Part shown: positions 25,212 through 34,675 of the stretch, piece after piece
Numbering within the stretch: the stretch's first letter is position 1
Layout of the letters: every line of letters starts with the position of its first letter
NCBI GenBank assembly: GCA_007694905.1
Contig: REEU01000120.1
Span: 1 to 38,659, forward strand
Length of the DNA: 38,659 bases
Direction: 5' to 3'
Source of the DNA: Gammaproteobacteria bacterium
GTDB taxonomy: Bacteria > Pseudomonadota > Gammaproteobacteria > Pseudomonadales > Azotimanducaceae
Made by a program: the position numbers and the translations under genes
The notes under the pieces: generated by a model
Seen by the model: only the letters and a program-made list of their open reading frames with translations
The model's database searches: none
What the model was told of the DNA's origin: nothing

Positions 25212-26269
25212 CCTCTGGCCCGCATCGGTGAGCGAAGTGGGCTAGCCAGCTCCGCAAGCGCTGCCTCACGTGCATCCGCAGGCAGTGCAGCCAGCTCCTC
25301 CACCGCAGCGTAGAACGCTTCGAAGTCGGCCCCCTCGACTTCGAACAGAGCGGCGAAGGCGTCGAGCTTGCCGTGGTAGTCCGCCACTGCGTTGAGCCGG
25401 GCATTGGAGGCCTCGGCGCTGAAGAACCCGTCATAGCGGGCGGCCTCGCCGGCGCGCTGTTCGAGCCAGGCGGTACGCATGGCCGTCCACAGCGCGACGC
25501 GCTTCGCCTCAAGCTGCTCCTCGTCGGCGCCTTCCGCTGCCAGCTCCCGGTAGCGGTGTGCCATGTGCTCGCGCCAGTCGAGGGCGAAGCGGACGAAGTC
25601 CTCGCGCACCCGGATCTGAGCCTGCCAGCGGTCGCGCTCCGGGTCGCGGCCGTGCTGCTCGAGCCAGCGCTCCGCGCCCTCTCGGCCGACGAACGTGGCG
25701 AAGCTTTCATTGAACGTGGTGTCCCCAGACAGGTAGATACGGACATGGGCCAGCTCGTGAAACAACAGCTCCGCCAGATCGGCTTCCTCGCGCCAGATGA
25801 AGCTGCTCAGCAGCGGGTCGTCGAACCAGCCCAGCGTCGAGTACGCCGCCGCGCCGCCCACGTAGACGTCGAGGCCGCTGGCCGCAAGGTCGGCCGCCTT
25901 GGCCTCGGCGCGGCTGCGCGCGAAATAGCCCCGGTAGGCGACACAACCGGCGATGGGGAAGCACCACAGCACGGGGTCGAATCCGTAGCGCGGCGCCGCC
26001 ATCACGTTGTAGACGACGGCATCCCGGTCAAGCTCCACGAAATGTCGGTACTGGCCGGCAGCGGGCAGGCCGAGCTCAGTCTGGGCGAACGCGAGCATGG
26101 ACCGGGTGAGTGTCAATCGTTCCCGCAGTAGCGCCGGCGTCTCCGGGTCCGCGATCACCGTGTCCACGCTACGCCGGGCCCGCATCAGCTCCAGATGCCC
26201 ACTGGCCGCCTGGGTATAGTAGCCGAGAGTTTCGCAACCGCTGAGCAGCGGGAGCGCGAGCAGCAGCAT
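25193..26269 (-). CDS. Putative aminopeptidase lipoprotein (HExxH)
   Basis: This 358-residue protein resembles the 'putative aminopeptidase' family of gammaproteobacteria. A short hydrophobic segment ends in a lipobox (LPLLSGC), so the mature protein is probably lipid-anchored. The zinc motif is HELAH in LLFHELAHVRIYLSGDTTFNESFATFVG, where the following glutamate in NESFA could be the third ligand. The ATG at 26267-26269 gives a signal sequence without positive charge. The frame continues upstream through SLFTSLVRAGATT, which would supply an arginine, but no ATG, GTG or TTG is found there in a sensible place, so the true start is uncertain. Its 3' end overlaps the convergent permease gene by 19 bp. 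It is divergent from the acyltransferase gene across 160 bp. Confidence 0.85.
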   Translation of the reverse strand: MLLLALPLLSGCETLGYYTQAASGHLELMRARRSVDTVIADPETPALLRERLTLTRSMLAFAQTELGLPAAGQYRHFVELDRDAVVYNVMAAPRYGFDPVLWCFPIAGCVAYRGYFARSRAEAKAADLAASGLDVYVGGAAAYSTLGWFDDPLLSSFIWREEADLAELLFHELAHVRIYLSGDTTFNESFATFVGREGAERWLEQHGRDPERDRWQAQIRVREDFVRFALDWREHMAHRYRELAAEGADEEQLEAKRVALWTAMRTAWLEQRAGEAARYDGFFSAEASNARLNAVADYHGKLDAFAALFEVEGADFEAFYAAVEELAALPADAREAALAELASPLRSPMRARGQDSSR

Positions 26270-26429
26270 GAGCGTTGTTGCGCCCGCGCGTACCAGTGAT
26301 GTAAACAGAGACTTTGTGCTCGCGCCGCTGCTGGCCGCGTCCCGGGTCAGGCGGCGATCGACGCATGCGTGCTGAAACCGTTCGCCGACCGAACGCGGTG
26401 GGCTGTGGCGTTCAGACGATGGAGGGGTG

Positions 26430-27341
26430 ATGGGCCTGATCCGAGGGCTCACGATGCTGTTGTTCCTGAGCCTGAACACCATAGGCTGGTTCGCGGTGAC
26501 GTGCGTCATGGCAGTGATCCGGTTCAGCGTGCCGAGCGAACCCTGGCGCCAGCGCTGGGGAGCGCGCATGAACATCATTATCGACGGCTGGATCGCGGGC
26601 AATCGGGCCATGTTCGCCCTGCTCGGGACCATGCGCCTGGAAAGCGAGGGCGGCGAGGGCCTCACCCGCGACGGCTGGTATCTGGTGGTCAGCAACCACC
26701 AGACCTGGACCGACATTTTCATCCTGCAAATGGTATACGGTCAGAGGTTGCCGCCGCTGAAGTTCTTCATGAAGCAGGAACTCATCTGGCTGCCGCTGAT
26801 CGGAATCGCCTGTTATGCCCTGGATTTTCCGTTCATGCGACGCTACTCACGCGAATTCCTGGAGCAGCATCCTGAATATCGCGGCCGCGACCTCGAGACC
26901 GCGCGGCAGCGCTGCGAGCGCTTTCGCCCCACGCCTACGGCCATGCTGATCTTCGTCGAGGGCACCCGGTTCACACCCGAGAAGCACCGCGCCCAGCAAT
27001 CGCCCTATCAACATCTGCTGCGGCCACGGGCCGGCGGCATCGGCTTCGTTCTCGGGGCCATGGGCGACCAGCTTCATGGTCTTGTGGATACCACGATCCT
27101 TTATCCTGACGGTACGCCCACGTTCTGGCAGTTCCTCTGCGGCAACGGTCGCACGGTGAAGGTGGACATCGAGCACAGCACCCTGCCGGTGGAACTCACC
27201 GGCGGCGACTACGTCCGCGACGAGACCTACCGCGGCCGGATCCAGGCCTGGGTGGACCAGCTCTGGCGCCGCAAAGACGCCCGGATAAGCACCATGATGC
27301 GCAGTCCCGAAGCCACAGCGATCACCGCCACCGATGTCTAA
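26430..27341 (+). CDS. 1-acylglycerol-3-phosphate acyltransferase-like protein (YihG type)
   Basis: This 303-residue membrane-associated acyltransferase of the PlsC/LPLAT superfamily is similar in length and layout to E. coli YihG. An N-terminal membrane helix (about 6-32) precedes the catalytic NHQTWTD motif (NHxxxxD), and the acceptor-binding motif is FVEGTRF. Such enzymes add an acyl chain to lysophosphatidic acid or related lysophospholipids. The ATG at 26430 follows GGAGGGG directly; a GTG one codon earlier is possible. The last 8 bp overlap the start of gspA, so the genes are probably co-transcribed, although no functional connection to the secretion genes is obvious. Confidence 0.92.
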   Translation: MGLIRGLTMLLFLSLNTIGWFAVTCVMAVIRFSVPSEPWRQRWGARMNIIIDGWIAGNRAMFALLGTMRLESEGGEGLTRDGWYLVVSNHQTWTDIFILQMVYGQRLPPLKFFMKQELIWLPLIGIACYALDFPFMRRYSREFLEQHPEYRGRDLETARQRCERFRPTPTAMLIFVEGTRFTPEKHRAQQSPYQHLLRPRAGGIGFVLGAMGDQLHGLVDTTILYPDGTPTFWQFLCGNGRTVKVDIEHSTLPVELTGGDYVRDETYRGRIQAWVDQLWRRKDARISTMMRSPEATAITATDV

Positions 27342-29043
27342 CCAACCTTATCTTCGCTACTTCGGGCTCGCGCGGGCACCTTTTTCCATCGCACCGGACC
27401 CCCGCTTTCTTTACCTCGGTGACCGGCACAGGGAAGCACTGGCTAACCTGGTGTGGGGCCTGAACACGGATGGCGGCTTCGTGGTCCTGACCGGCGAGGT
27501 CGGCACCGGAAAGACGACCCTGAGCCGCAGCCTGCTCGGCCGCGTGCCCAAGAACACCGACATCGCCTACGTGATCAATCCACGCCTGAGCGCCCGGGAG
27601 CTGCTGGCGACGGTGTGCGAGGAGCTCGGTGACCCGCCGGTGGCAGATGAGGTGAGCTCCAAGCATCTCGTCGACCGGATCAATCAGCTGCTGCTCACGG
27701 CTCACGCCAGGGCCCGTCGGACGGTTCTCGTGATCGACGAGGCCCAGAGCCTGAGCAGGGATGTGCTGGAACAGATCCGCTTGCTGACCAACCTGGAGAC
27801 GAACGAGCGTAAACTCCTGCAGGTGGTGCTGATCGGACAGCCGGAACTCGATGTCATGCTGCGGCGCCCGGATCTCCGGCAGCTGGCCCAGCGGATCACC
27901 GCTCGTTATCACCTCGAACCCCTGCAGCTGAGCGACTTGAGCGAGTGCGTACGTCATCGGCTCAAGGTTGCCGGCGCGGTTCGTAATCCTTTCACCTTGT
28001 TCGGCCTGCTCAACCTGTACCGCCTCTCTCGCGGTATCCCCAGGCTGGCCAATGTCATTGCGGACCGGGCATTGCTCGGGGGTTATGCCCTGGACCGGGA
28101 ACGGATCGGCGCAGGTATCGTGCAGCGCGCAGCACGGGAGATAGCCGGAACGCCCGCCCAGCGCAGCTTGCTGCCCCTGGCAACCGCCACGGGCCTGCTG
28201 CTGGTGGCGGTTGCCGGCGTGGGGTGGGTCACGCTGACGGACGGCGAGCTTCCAACGCTCACCGGGTCGGCGGAATCTCGCAGCCTCCATGAAGCGGCCG
28301 TCGATCCGATTGCCAGCCAGGTCGTTACCGTGGATGCCGTCCGGGCCGCAGAACCGGATTCCATCACCGAAACCGCTACGCTGCCGACGCAAGCGACCGA
28401 GATCGAGACGGCAGAGCCTGAGCAGGCCCCTGTGGTCGCCATGCTCTGGGATCCTGACAGTGAGACCAGTCGTCATGCCTTCCAGGGCGTCATTGATCGT
28501 TGGTTCGTGCCCATCGAAGTGGAGAACGCCGGGCAGATCTGTAATCAGGTCGGCCGAGTCGGGCTCGACTGCCTGGAACTGGAGACGACCTGGGATGAAC
28601 TGCGAGCGCTGGACCTCCCTGCGGTACTGCATCTCGAGGGGGATAACGGACCTGACCGTCTGGCCCTGGTGGCCATGGCCGATCGCCGTGTTCAGCTGGC
28701 TACGGATGACGGCCTGCGCTGGCAATCCCTGGATGACGTGACCCGTCGCTGGACGGGCGCTGCAACCGTGGTCTGGCAACTGCCGCCGGGCTATCGGCAA
28801 CCCTTGCGGAGCGGCAACCGGGGTGAGTCCGTACGCTGGCTCCGGCGCCAGCTCGCCGAGGCCGGGCATCCGAGCAGCGGTCGCGCCGACGAGTTCGACG
28901 CCTCGCTGGAACGCGCAGTTCGCGATTTCCAGGCCCGCAACAGTCTGACCGTGGACGGCATCGCGGGCCCATTGACGTGGATTCACCTTCAGCGCGGGAC
29001 CGGCGTCGGCATTCCGTCGCTGACTTCCGAAGAGTCCGGCTGA
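27334..29043 (+). CDS. gspA: GspA/ExeA-like AAA ATPase with peptidoglycan-binding domain
   Basis: This protein has 569 residues. The N-terminus MSNQPYLRYFGLARAPFSIAPDP is the family signature. Walker A GEVGTGKT is at 54-61 and Walker B VLVIDEA at 131-137, followed by an AAA lid. A single transmembrane helix lies near 275-295 (LATATGLLLVAVAGVGWVTL). The periplasmic part ends in a peptidoglycan-binding domain (about 490-560, GNRGESVRWLRRQLAEAGH...AVRDFQARNSLTVDGIAGPLTW). In Aeromonas, ExeA with ExeB remodels peptidoglycan so the type II secretin can assemble. The gene overlaps the acyltransferase gene by 8 bp and its TGA shares bases with the gspB ATG. No other type II secretion genes lie in the window. 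Confidence 0.94.
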   Translation: MSNQPYLRYFGLARAPFSIAPDPRFLYLGDRHREALANLVWGLNTDGGFVVLTGEVGTGKTTLSRSLLGRVPKNTDIAYVINPRLSARELLATVCEELGDPPVADEVSSKHLVDRINQLLLTAHARARRTVLVIDEAQSLSRDVLEQIRLLTNLETNERKLLQVVLIGQPELDVMLRRPDLRQLAQRITARYHLEPLQLSDLSECVRHRLKVAGAVRNPFTLFGLLNLYRLSRGIPRLANVIADRALLGGYALDRERIGAGIVQRAAREIAGTPAQRSLLPLATATGLLLVAVAGVGWVTLTDGELPTLTGSAESRSLHEAAVDPIASQVVTVDAVRAAEPDSITETATLPTQATEIETAEPEQAPVVAMLWDPDSETSRHAFQGVIDRWFVPIEVENAGQICNQVGRVGLDCLELETTWDELRALDLPAVLHLEGDNGPDRLALVAMADRRVQLATDDGLRWQSLDDVTRRWTGAATVVWQLPPGYRQPLRSGNRGESVRWLRRQLAEAGHPSSGRADEFDASLERAVRDFQARNSLTVDGIAGPLTWIHLQRGTGVGIPSLTSEESG

Positions 29044-29621
29044 TGTCGTTCATTCTGGAAGCGCTGCGCAAGTCGGAAGAGGACCGACGCAGACAGGAGC
29101 ATAGCGAGCCGGATCTCACGGCGCCGCTGCGAATCCCGGGCGGTCGCAAATCCTCCAAGGCCCTGCTGCTGCTGACGCTGGCCCTGCTCATCAATGCCGG
29201 CGTGCTCGCCGCCTGGCTCATGCGGCCAGGCCCGGAACCAGGCGGCGAAGCGCTGACACTGCCGGAGCCACGCCCTCCTGAACCCGCACCGTTCCTGCTG
29301 CCGGAACCGGCGGCCAGCGTGCAGCCGGCTGAATCGCGCGCCGCGCCTCCGGCGCAGGCGGATTGGTCGACGCGGCCGGTGCGCAGCCTTGGCTCCCTGC
29401 CGGCGGCCGAACGGCGACGGTTCGACGTGCTGAACATCTCCACCCACATATACGCGGAGGACCCGGCGTTCCGGGAGGTCAGTATCAACGGGCGGGTCTA
29501 TCGGGAAGGCGGGCGCATCGACGGCATGACGCTGGTGACGATTACCGAGAGCGGGATCGAGCTCGGCGTCGGCAACGAGGTCATCGCCGTCGATCTCCAG
29601 GATCAGTGGGATATCCGGTGA
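29043..29621 (+). CDS. gspB: GspB/ExeB-like general secretion protein
   Basis: This 192-residue bitopic protein has the N-terminal signature MSFILEALRKSEEDRRRQE and a membrane helix near 41-60 (LLLLTLALLINAGVLAAWLM). A Pro/Ala-rich periplasmic linker and a C-terminal GspB domain (about 125-190, LNISTHIYAEDPAFREVSINGR...DGMTLVTITESGIEL) follow. It is the partner of ExeA/GspA in secretin placement. The ATG at 29043 overlaps the gspA stop (TGATG), which rules out the longer upstream frame. The gene is followed after 32 bp by the 137-bp tandem repeat array. Confidence 0.92.
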   Translation: MSFILEALRKSEEDRRRQEHSEPDLTAPLRIPGGRKSSKALLLLTLALLINAGVLAAWLMRPGPEPGGEALTLPEPRPPEPAPFLLPEPAASVQPAESRAAPPAQADWSTRPVRSLGSLPAAERRRFDVLNISTHIYAEDPAFREVSINGRVYREGGRIDGMTLVTITESGIELGVGNEVIAVDLQDQWDIR

Positions 29622-29653
29622 TCAGCGATAGATCGTCACGCAGGAATCTGGCG

Positions 29654-30105
29654 AGGCTCAGTGGGAGCTGACGTCCGCGCAGCGGGCGGCGCGATTCCGC
29701 GTCACGCCCAAACCCACCAGCAGTCCTCGATCGCAAAGCCGGCTTGCAGCCGACTTTCGCTCCCACTGGCGCAATGCGAAGACCGGGCACAGGCTCAGTG
29801 GGAGCTGACGTCCGCGCAGCGGGCGGCGCGATTCCGCGTCACGCCCAAACCCACCAGCAGTCCTCGATCGCAAAGCCGGCTTGCAGCCGACTTTCGCTCC
29901 CACTGGCGCAATGCGAAGACCGGGCACAGGCTCAGTGGGAGCTGACGTCCGCGCAGCGGGCGGCGCGATTCCGCGTCACGCCCAAACCCACCAGCAGTCC
30001 TCGATCGCAAAGCCGGCTTGCAGCCGACTTTCGCTCCCACTGGCGCAATGCGAAGACCGGGCACAGGCTCAGTGGGAGCTGACGTCCGCGCAGCGGGCGG
30101 CGCGG
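29654..30105. repeat. 137-bp tandem repeat array of REP/BIME-like units
   Basis: Three full copies and a partial fourth start (GTGGGAGCTG) at 29661, 29798, 29935 and 30072, an exact period of 137 bp with near-identical sequence. Each unit has inverted ends GTGGGAGC and GCTCCCAC over about 106 bp and two internal hairpins, one being AGCCGGC-TTGC-GCCGACT. A spacer of about 31 bp (TGGCGCAATGCG...) separates units. The fourth copy stops after about 34 bp, exactly where the stop codon of the minus-strand coiled-coil gene begins. Related units, in the opposite orientation, occur at 1-189 and 35179-35298. The array fills the 29622-30105 gap between two converging genes and could act in termination, but this is not shown. 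Confidence 0.92.
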
Positions 30106-30888
30106 TCAGGGCGTCGGGCGGATGGTCTGCTCGCTGCCACCGGCACCGGAGACCTGATCGATGCGGTCCTGCAGCCGGGACATGCGGCCGACCACATCGC
30201 GTCGAAACGCGTCCATGGACGCGATAGCCTCCTCCGAGTCCTTCGCCCGGCGCTCCATGCCCGCCTGCTGCTGGGTCAACGTATTCACCCGGTCTGTAAG
30301 GGTGCGCTGTCTGGACAGCATTTCAGACAGGCGCGAATCGATCTGCGAAAGCTGAGTCAGCATCTGATCCTGCGCTTCGAGCCCGCGGGTGAGCTGAGTC
30401 GCCTTGGCATTGAGCTCATCGAGGGTGCTGCGCTGACCGGCCTGGGCCTGCTGGAGGGAGGCAATCGCCCTCTGATTCTCCTGGATCCAGTCCCGATTGC
30501 GCTTGTTGGACACATCCCACAGTTTGCGGATCTCGGATTCCCAGAAGCTGATCTGCTCCTGCGTCTCCGACTCGGTCTTGGACAGAGCATCACCGGTCAT
30601 GTCCAGCCGCTCTTCGATGCGCCCGAGCCGGTTCTCAACCGATTCGATGCCCGAACGAACGGAAGCCAGGGCCTCGTTCTGGGCGACGATGAACCAGCCG
30701 CAGGCCGTGAGGCCGGCGATGATGAAGGCAATCAGAACGTTCGTGACCACCAGATTGGTCGAGCCGCCGCCGCGGCCGCCTCCCATCTCGCTCCGCCGGC
30801 CGCCGCCACGGCGCCGGGTCTCAATGTCATCGCTCGCGGGTGCGATGGTCGGAAGTCCGTCGAGATCATCGCGATCGCTTGTGCTCAT
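30106..30888 (-). CDS. Bitopic coiled-coil membrane protein of unknown function
   Basis: This protein has 260 residues from the ATG at 30886-30888. A polar N-terminus with an Arg/Gly-rich stretch (RRRGGGRRSEMGGGRGGG, about 25-42) faces the cytoplasm. One transmembrane helix follows at about 46-68 (LVVTNVLIAFIIAGLTACGWFIV), and the rest, about 70-245, is a long heptad-rich coiled coil (repeated Ser/Gln/Leu, e.g. SVENRLGRIEERLDMTG). I do not recognise a named family; the shape is like proteins that span the periplasm or organise the envelope. Its stop codon is immediately next to the tandem repeat, so its 3' untranslated region would be repeat sequence. Confidence 0.85.
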   Translation of the reverse strand: MSTSDRDDLDGLPTIAPASDDIETRRRGGGRRSEMGGGRGGGSTNLVVTNVLIAFIIAGLTACGWFIVAQNEALASVRSGIESVENRLGRIEERLDMTGDALSKTESETQEQISFWESEIRKLWDVSNKRNRDWIQENQRAIASLQQAQAGQRSTLDELNAKATQLTRGLEAQDQMLTQLSQIDSRLSEMLSRQRTLTDRVNTLTQQQAGMERRAKDSEEAIASMDAFRRDVVGRMSRLQDRIDQVSGAGGSEQTIRPTP

Positions 30889-30984
30889 GAAAGAAAACCA
30901 CGCTGACTGGAACACGCCGCCGGTTTATAGCGCAGTGAAGGCGGGGATGAAAGGGGCGCCGCAGGACGCAGGCACCTGAGTGCC

Positions 30985-31020
30985 GCAGCGCCCGGTCATG
31001 AGACCATGACCGGGCGCTGC
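30985..31020. terminator. Strong hairpin downstream of the PuuD-like gene
   Basis: GCAGCGCCCGGTCATG (30985-31000) and its exact complement (31005-31020) form a 16-bp stem with a four-base loop, AGAC. It lies directly beyond the stop codon of the minus-strand gene 31029-31697. No clear run of T follows on either side, so it could be a terminator or an mRNA-end stabiliser. Confidence 0.65.
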
Positions 31021-31028
31021 GTGCGGCC

Positions 31029-31697
31029 TCAGAGGAAGGCCACCAGGCCCCAGAGCAACACGGTGAGCCCAAAGCCACAGGAAATCACGCCCTTGACGCT
31101 GGCCATGGGACCCGGCTTGCCGAAGATGGCATTCGCCTCCAGAGCAAGAACGATGATCAGCACCAGGATCAGGGACGGTACCGAAGCATGGGTCAAGGCA
31201 CCACCCAAGGGATAGTGCGCGCTGGAGATCATGAAGAACAGCATCGGGATCGAGAACAGCGTGTTGGTGCGCGACGCCAGCGCCGCCTTAGGCGCTGCGG
31301 CCGCCGCCTCGGGCAGGGCCTCACCGCCGCCCTGCACCTGGGTGTTGGATGCGATCAGGATGCGCTGGTTCGGCCAGATGATCAGCCACACGTTGAGGAA
31401 CATGAACGTGGCCATGAGGGCACCGATACCGATGTCATAGGTCAGGGCCATGCCACGGGCGCCGAGCAGAATCAGACCGGTCAGGAACGTCAGCATCGCG
31501 GCCCAGCGGAACCACCACAGCGCCCGCGGCACCAGCTTGACGAACGCGTCCGTGCGCGCCCCGCCATCTGCTTCCTTGAAGTACTCGGTCTGGACGAAAT
31601 TGAAGTAGTAGAGCAGGCCAATCCAGGCGATGCCCGCCAGCACGTGACCATAACGGGCCAGGAAATCGATCCCGGCCGCTGTTGTGAACAAATCCAT
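31029..31697 (-). CDS. PuuD-like (urate hydroxylase N-terminal domain) membrane protein lacking cytochrome domain
   Basis: This 222-residue membrane protein has about six or more helices. The N-terminus (FLARYGHVLAGIAWIGLLYYFNFVQ) and the WFRWAAMLTFLTG, FMFLNVWLIIWPNQ and SAHYPLG segments match the membrane domain of the PuuD (urate hydroxylase) family. Full-length PuuD carries a C-terminal cytochrome c domain; here the protein ends after the last helix and no CxxCH motif is present. A role in urate oxidation is therefore doubtful and no purine catabolism genes are next to it. Histidines such as H18 and the one in AHYPLG could bind haem, but that is inference. It has its own 238-bp upstream gap, shared with the groEL 3' end. 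Confidence 0.8.
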   Translation of the reverse strand: MDLFTTAAGIDFLARYGHVLAGIAWIGLLYYFNFVQTEYFKEADGGARTDAFVKLVPRALWWFRWAAMLTFLTGLILLGARGMALTYDIGIGALMATFMFLNVWLIIWPNQRILIASNTQVQGGGEALPEAAAAAPKAALASRTNTLFSIPMLFFMISSAHYPLGGALTHASVPSLILVLIIVLALEANAIFGKPGPMASVKGVISCGFGLTVLLWGLVAFL

Positions 31698-31880
31698 GAC
31701 TGTTTCCCCTCATCCGTAATCGAACAGAACGGATGCCCCGGTGTCGCCACCTCCGCTCGAGGTCCCGGCGCAACGGCTGCATCGGCTGCGCCCTGTCGCA
31801 GAACGTCACCGAGCAGCGCCATGCATGATAACAGCGGGGATGCGGGGACGCGCGGCCATTGCTGACGGCCCTGAAACGAG

Positions 31881-31905
31881 AAAGCCCCGCACGAGGCGGG
31901 GCTTT
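31881..31905 (-). terminator. Rho-independent terminator of groEL
   Basis: AAAGCCCCGC-ACGAG-GCGGGGCTTT is a 10-bp stem with a five-base loop, about 30 bp beyond the groEL stop codon. Read on the minus strand it ends in TTTCTCGTTT, a T-rich tail fitting a factor-independent terminator of groESL. Confidence 0.85.
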
Positions 31906-31935
31906 CAGGTTACTGCCTAACGGGTGAGGCAAGGC

Positions 31936-33585
<1,650 letters not shown>

Positions 33586-33652
33586 TTACCCCTGTGTTCA
33601 GCGTCTATTCGATTTTCGGGATACGGTCTGTGCAGGATCTGCGCGCCGTCGA

Positions 33653-33670
33653 GGCCGGTTGAAACCGGCC
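33653..33670. other. Inverted repeat in the groES-groEL intercistronic gap
   Basis: GGCCGGTT-GA-AACCGGCC is an 8-bp inverted repeat (a 7-bp stem with a TGAA tetraloop is the likely hairpin) in the 107-bp gap 33580-33686. No T-tract follows, so it is more likely an RNA-processing or stability hairpin than a terminator. This is inference. Confidence 0.55.
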
Positions 33671-33686
33671 GGGGACGCGGCTGACC

Positions 33687-33977
33687 TCAACCTTCCAGAA
33701 CCCCAAAGATCTCGGTCTCGGCGAGAATCAGTACTTCCTCACCATCGATCTTCACGGTGCTGCCGCCGTATTGGCCGAACACCACCTTGTCGCCGACCTT
33801 GACGCCGGGCGCACGGACTTCGCCATTATCGAGCGCCTTGCCGGGACCCACTGCGAGAACTTCGCCCTTGCTCGGCTTCTCTGCTGCGGAATCCGGCAGG
33901 ACGATGCCGCCGGCGGTCTTGGCCTCTTCCTCGAGGCGGCGTACCACGACGCGGTCGTGCAGCGGACGGATCTTCAT
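33687..33977 (-). CDS. groES: 10-kDa co-chaperonin GroES
   Basis: This 96-residue GroES forms the heptameric lid of the GroEL cage. It begins [40 protein letters not shown], which contains the mobile loop (about 17-33) with its GGIVL hydrophobic tripeptide region. It continues with GPGK and [26 protein letters not shown], all as expected for the family. The ATG at 33975-33977 is the standard start. Transcription appears to start from a sigma-70-type promoter at 34106-34133 that is overlapped by CIRCE elements. Confidence 0.99.
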   Translation of the reverse strand: MKIRPLHDRVVVRRLEEEAKTAGGIVLPDSAAEKPSKGEVLAVGPGKALDNGEVRAPGVKVGDKVVFGQYGGSTVKIDGEEVLILAETEIFGVLEG

Positions 33978-34079
33978 TGCTGTGTATCTCCCAATCCTTT
34001 ACGTGAATGTTCTGCGCCGCCGGTGGGCCCTTACGAACCCACTGCCGCGACTGAAGTCAGCAAGCGGCTGCGGAGCCCG

Positions 34080-34106
34080 TTAGCACTCCCTCGACGGGAG
34101 TGCCAA
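34080..34106 (-). promoter_or_regulatory. CIRCE element (HrcA operator) of groESL
   Basis: TTAGCACTC-N9-GAGTGCCAA occurs at 34080-34106. The consensus is TTAGCACTC-N9-GAGTGCTAA, so there is one mismatch. It lies immediately downstream of the predicted -10 box on the minus strand, where HrcA would block transcription start. An hrcA gene is not in the window. Confidence 0.93.
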
Positions 34107-34133
34107 TGATAGGAGGCCGCGTTTAGCAGTCAA
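34106..34133 (-). promoter_or_regulatory. Predicted sigma-70-type groESL promoter
   Basis: On the minus strand TTGACT (complement of 34128-34133) and TATCAT (complement of 34106-34111) are separated by 16 bp, a good -35/-10 pair. The start site would fall inside the CIRCE element. Confidence 0.7.
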
Positions 34134-34148
34134 CCCCGAGAGTGCTAA
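34123..34148 (-). promoter_or_regulatory. Second CIRCE-like element overlapping the groESL -35 box
   Basis: TTAGCAGTC (34123-34131), an 8-bp spacer and a perfect GAGTGCTAA half (34140-34148) form a second CIRCE-like palindrome. It differs from consensus by one base in the left arm and by a spacer shortened from 9 to 8. It covers the predicted -35 hexamer. Confidence 0.65.
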
Positions 34149-34213
34149 AAAACTCCGAAGAGACGGACTGCAGCGCGACGCGCTGCCCGACAATGGAGGC
34201 GGATCGAGGGAAT

Positions 34214-34663
34214 TCAAGGGCGCCGGTCGTCTTCCCGCTCAAATTCGCCCTCGATGATGCGTCCGCTAGACCGCGGCGGCGCGCCGCCCGGCGGAGGGCC
34301 GGCCTGAACATGCCAGATGCCGCGGGCCAGCAGCCAATTGGCCAGCCAGCGCCGCGAGGGCGGCAGCAGGCAGGTAAACCCGAACACGTCCGTGATGAAA
34401 CCCGGCGCGAGGAACATGGCGCCACCTACCACCAGCACCAGGCCTTCCACCATCTCCCGGGCCGGCAGCTGGCCTGCATCGAGCTTGGATCGCACGATGC
34501 GCAGGGTCGCGAAACCCTGCTGGCGCAGCAGCGACACGCCGACCACGGCAGTGAGGAACACCAGTCCGATGGTGGGCCAGGCGCCGAGCCACTGCCCCAC
34601 CCGTATCAGGACGTAGAGTTCCATCACGGGCATGATGACGAACAGCAGGAACAGACTACGCAA
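34214..34663 (-). CDS. fxsA: FxsA-family membrane protein
   Basis: This 149-residue membrane protein has three to four helices (about 1-45, 75-95). The FxsA hallmarks are FLLFVIMPVMELYVLIRVGQ at the start, GVSLLRQQGFATL, and GALLLVPGFITDV-like LVVGGAMFLAPGFITDVFGFTCLLPPSR. FxsA overproduction eases phage T7 exclusion by plasmid F in E. coli; the normal role is unknown. The start is a TTG at 34661-34663 with a well-placed GGAG six bases before it; no ATG fits. The C-terminal tail is Pro/Gly/Arg-rich. The gene lies beyond the groESL promoter and is head to head with the ATL gene, only 12 bp apart. Confidence 0.9.
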   Translation of the reverse strand: MRSLFLLFVIMPVMELYVLIRVGQWLGAWPTIGLVFLTAVVGVSLLRQQGFATLRIVRSKLDAGQLPAREMVEGLVLVVGGAMFLAPGFITDVFGFTCLLPPSRRWLANWLLARGIWHVQAGPPPGGAPPRSSGRIIEGEFEREDDRRP

Positions 34664-34675
34664 GGCAGGCTCCAG

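Noticed and set aside
29661-30082. Small repeated proteins encoded in both strands of the tandem array (89-112 codons)
   Set aside because: The frames exist only because the repeat lacks stops; no ribosome-binding site and no recognisable protein, and the structure is explained by the repeat.
29654-30105. CRISPR array
   Set aside because: The repeats are 137 bp with internal hairpins and the 31-bp spacers are identical to each other; no cas genes are present.
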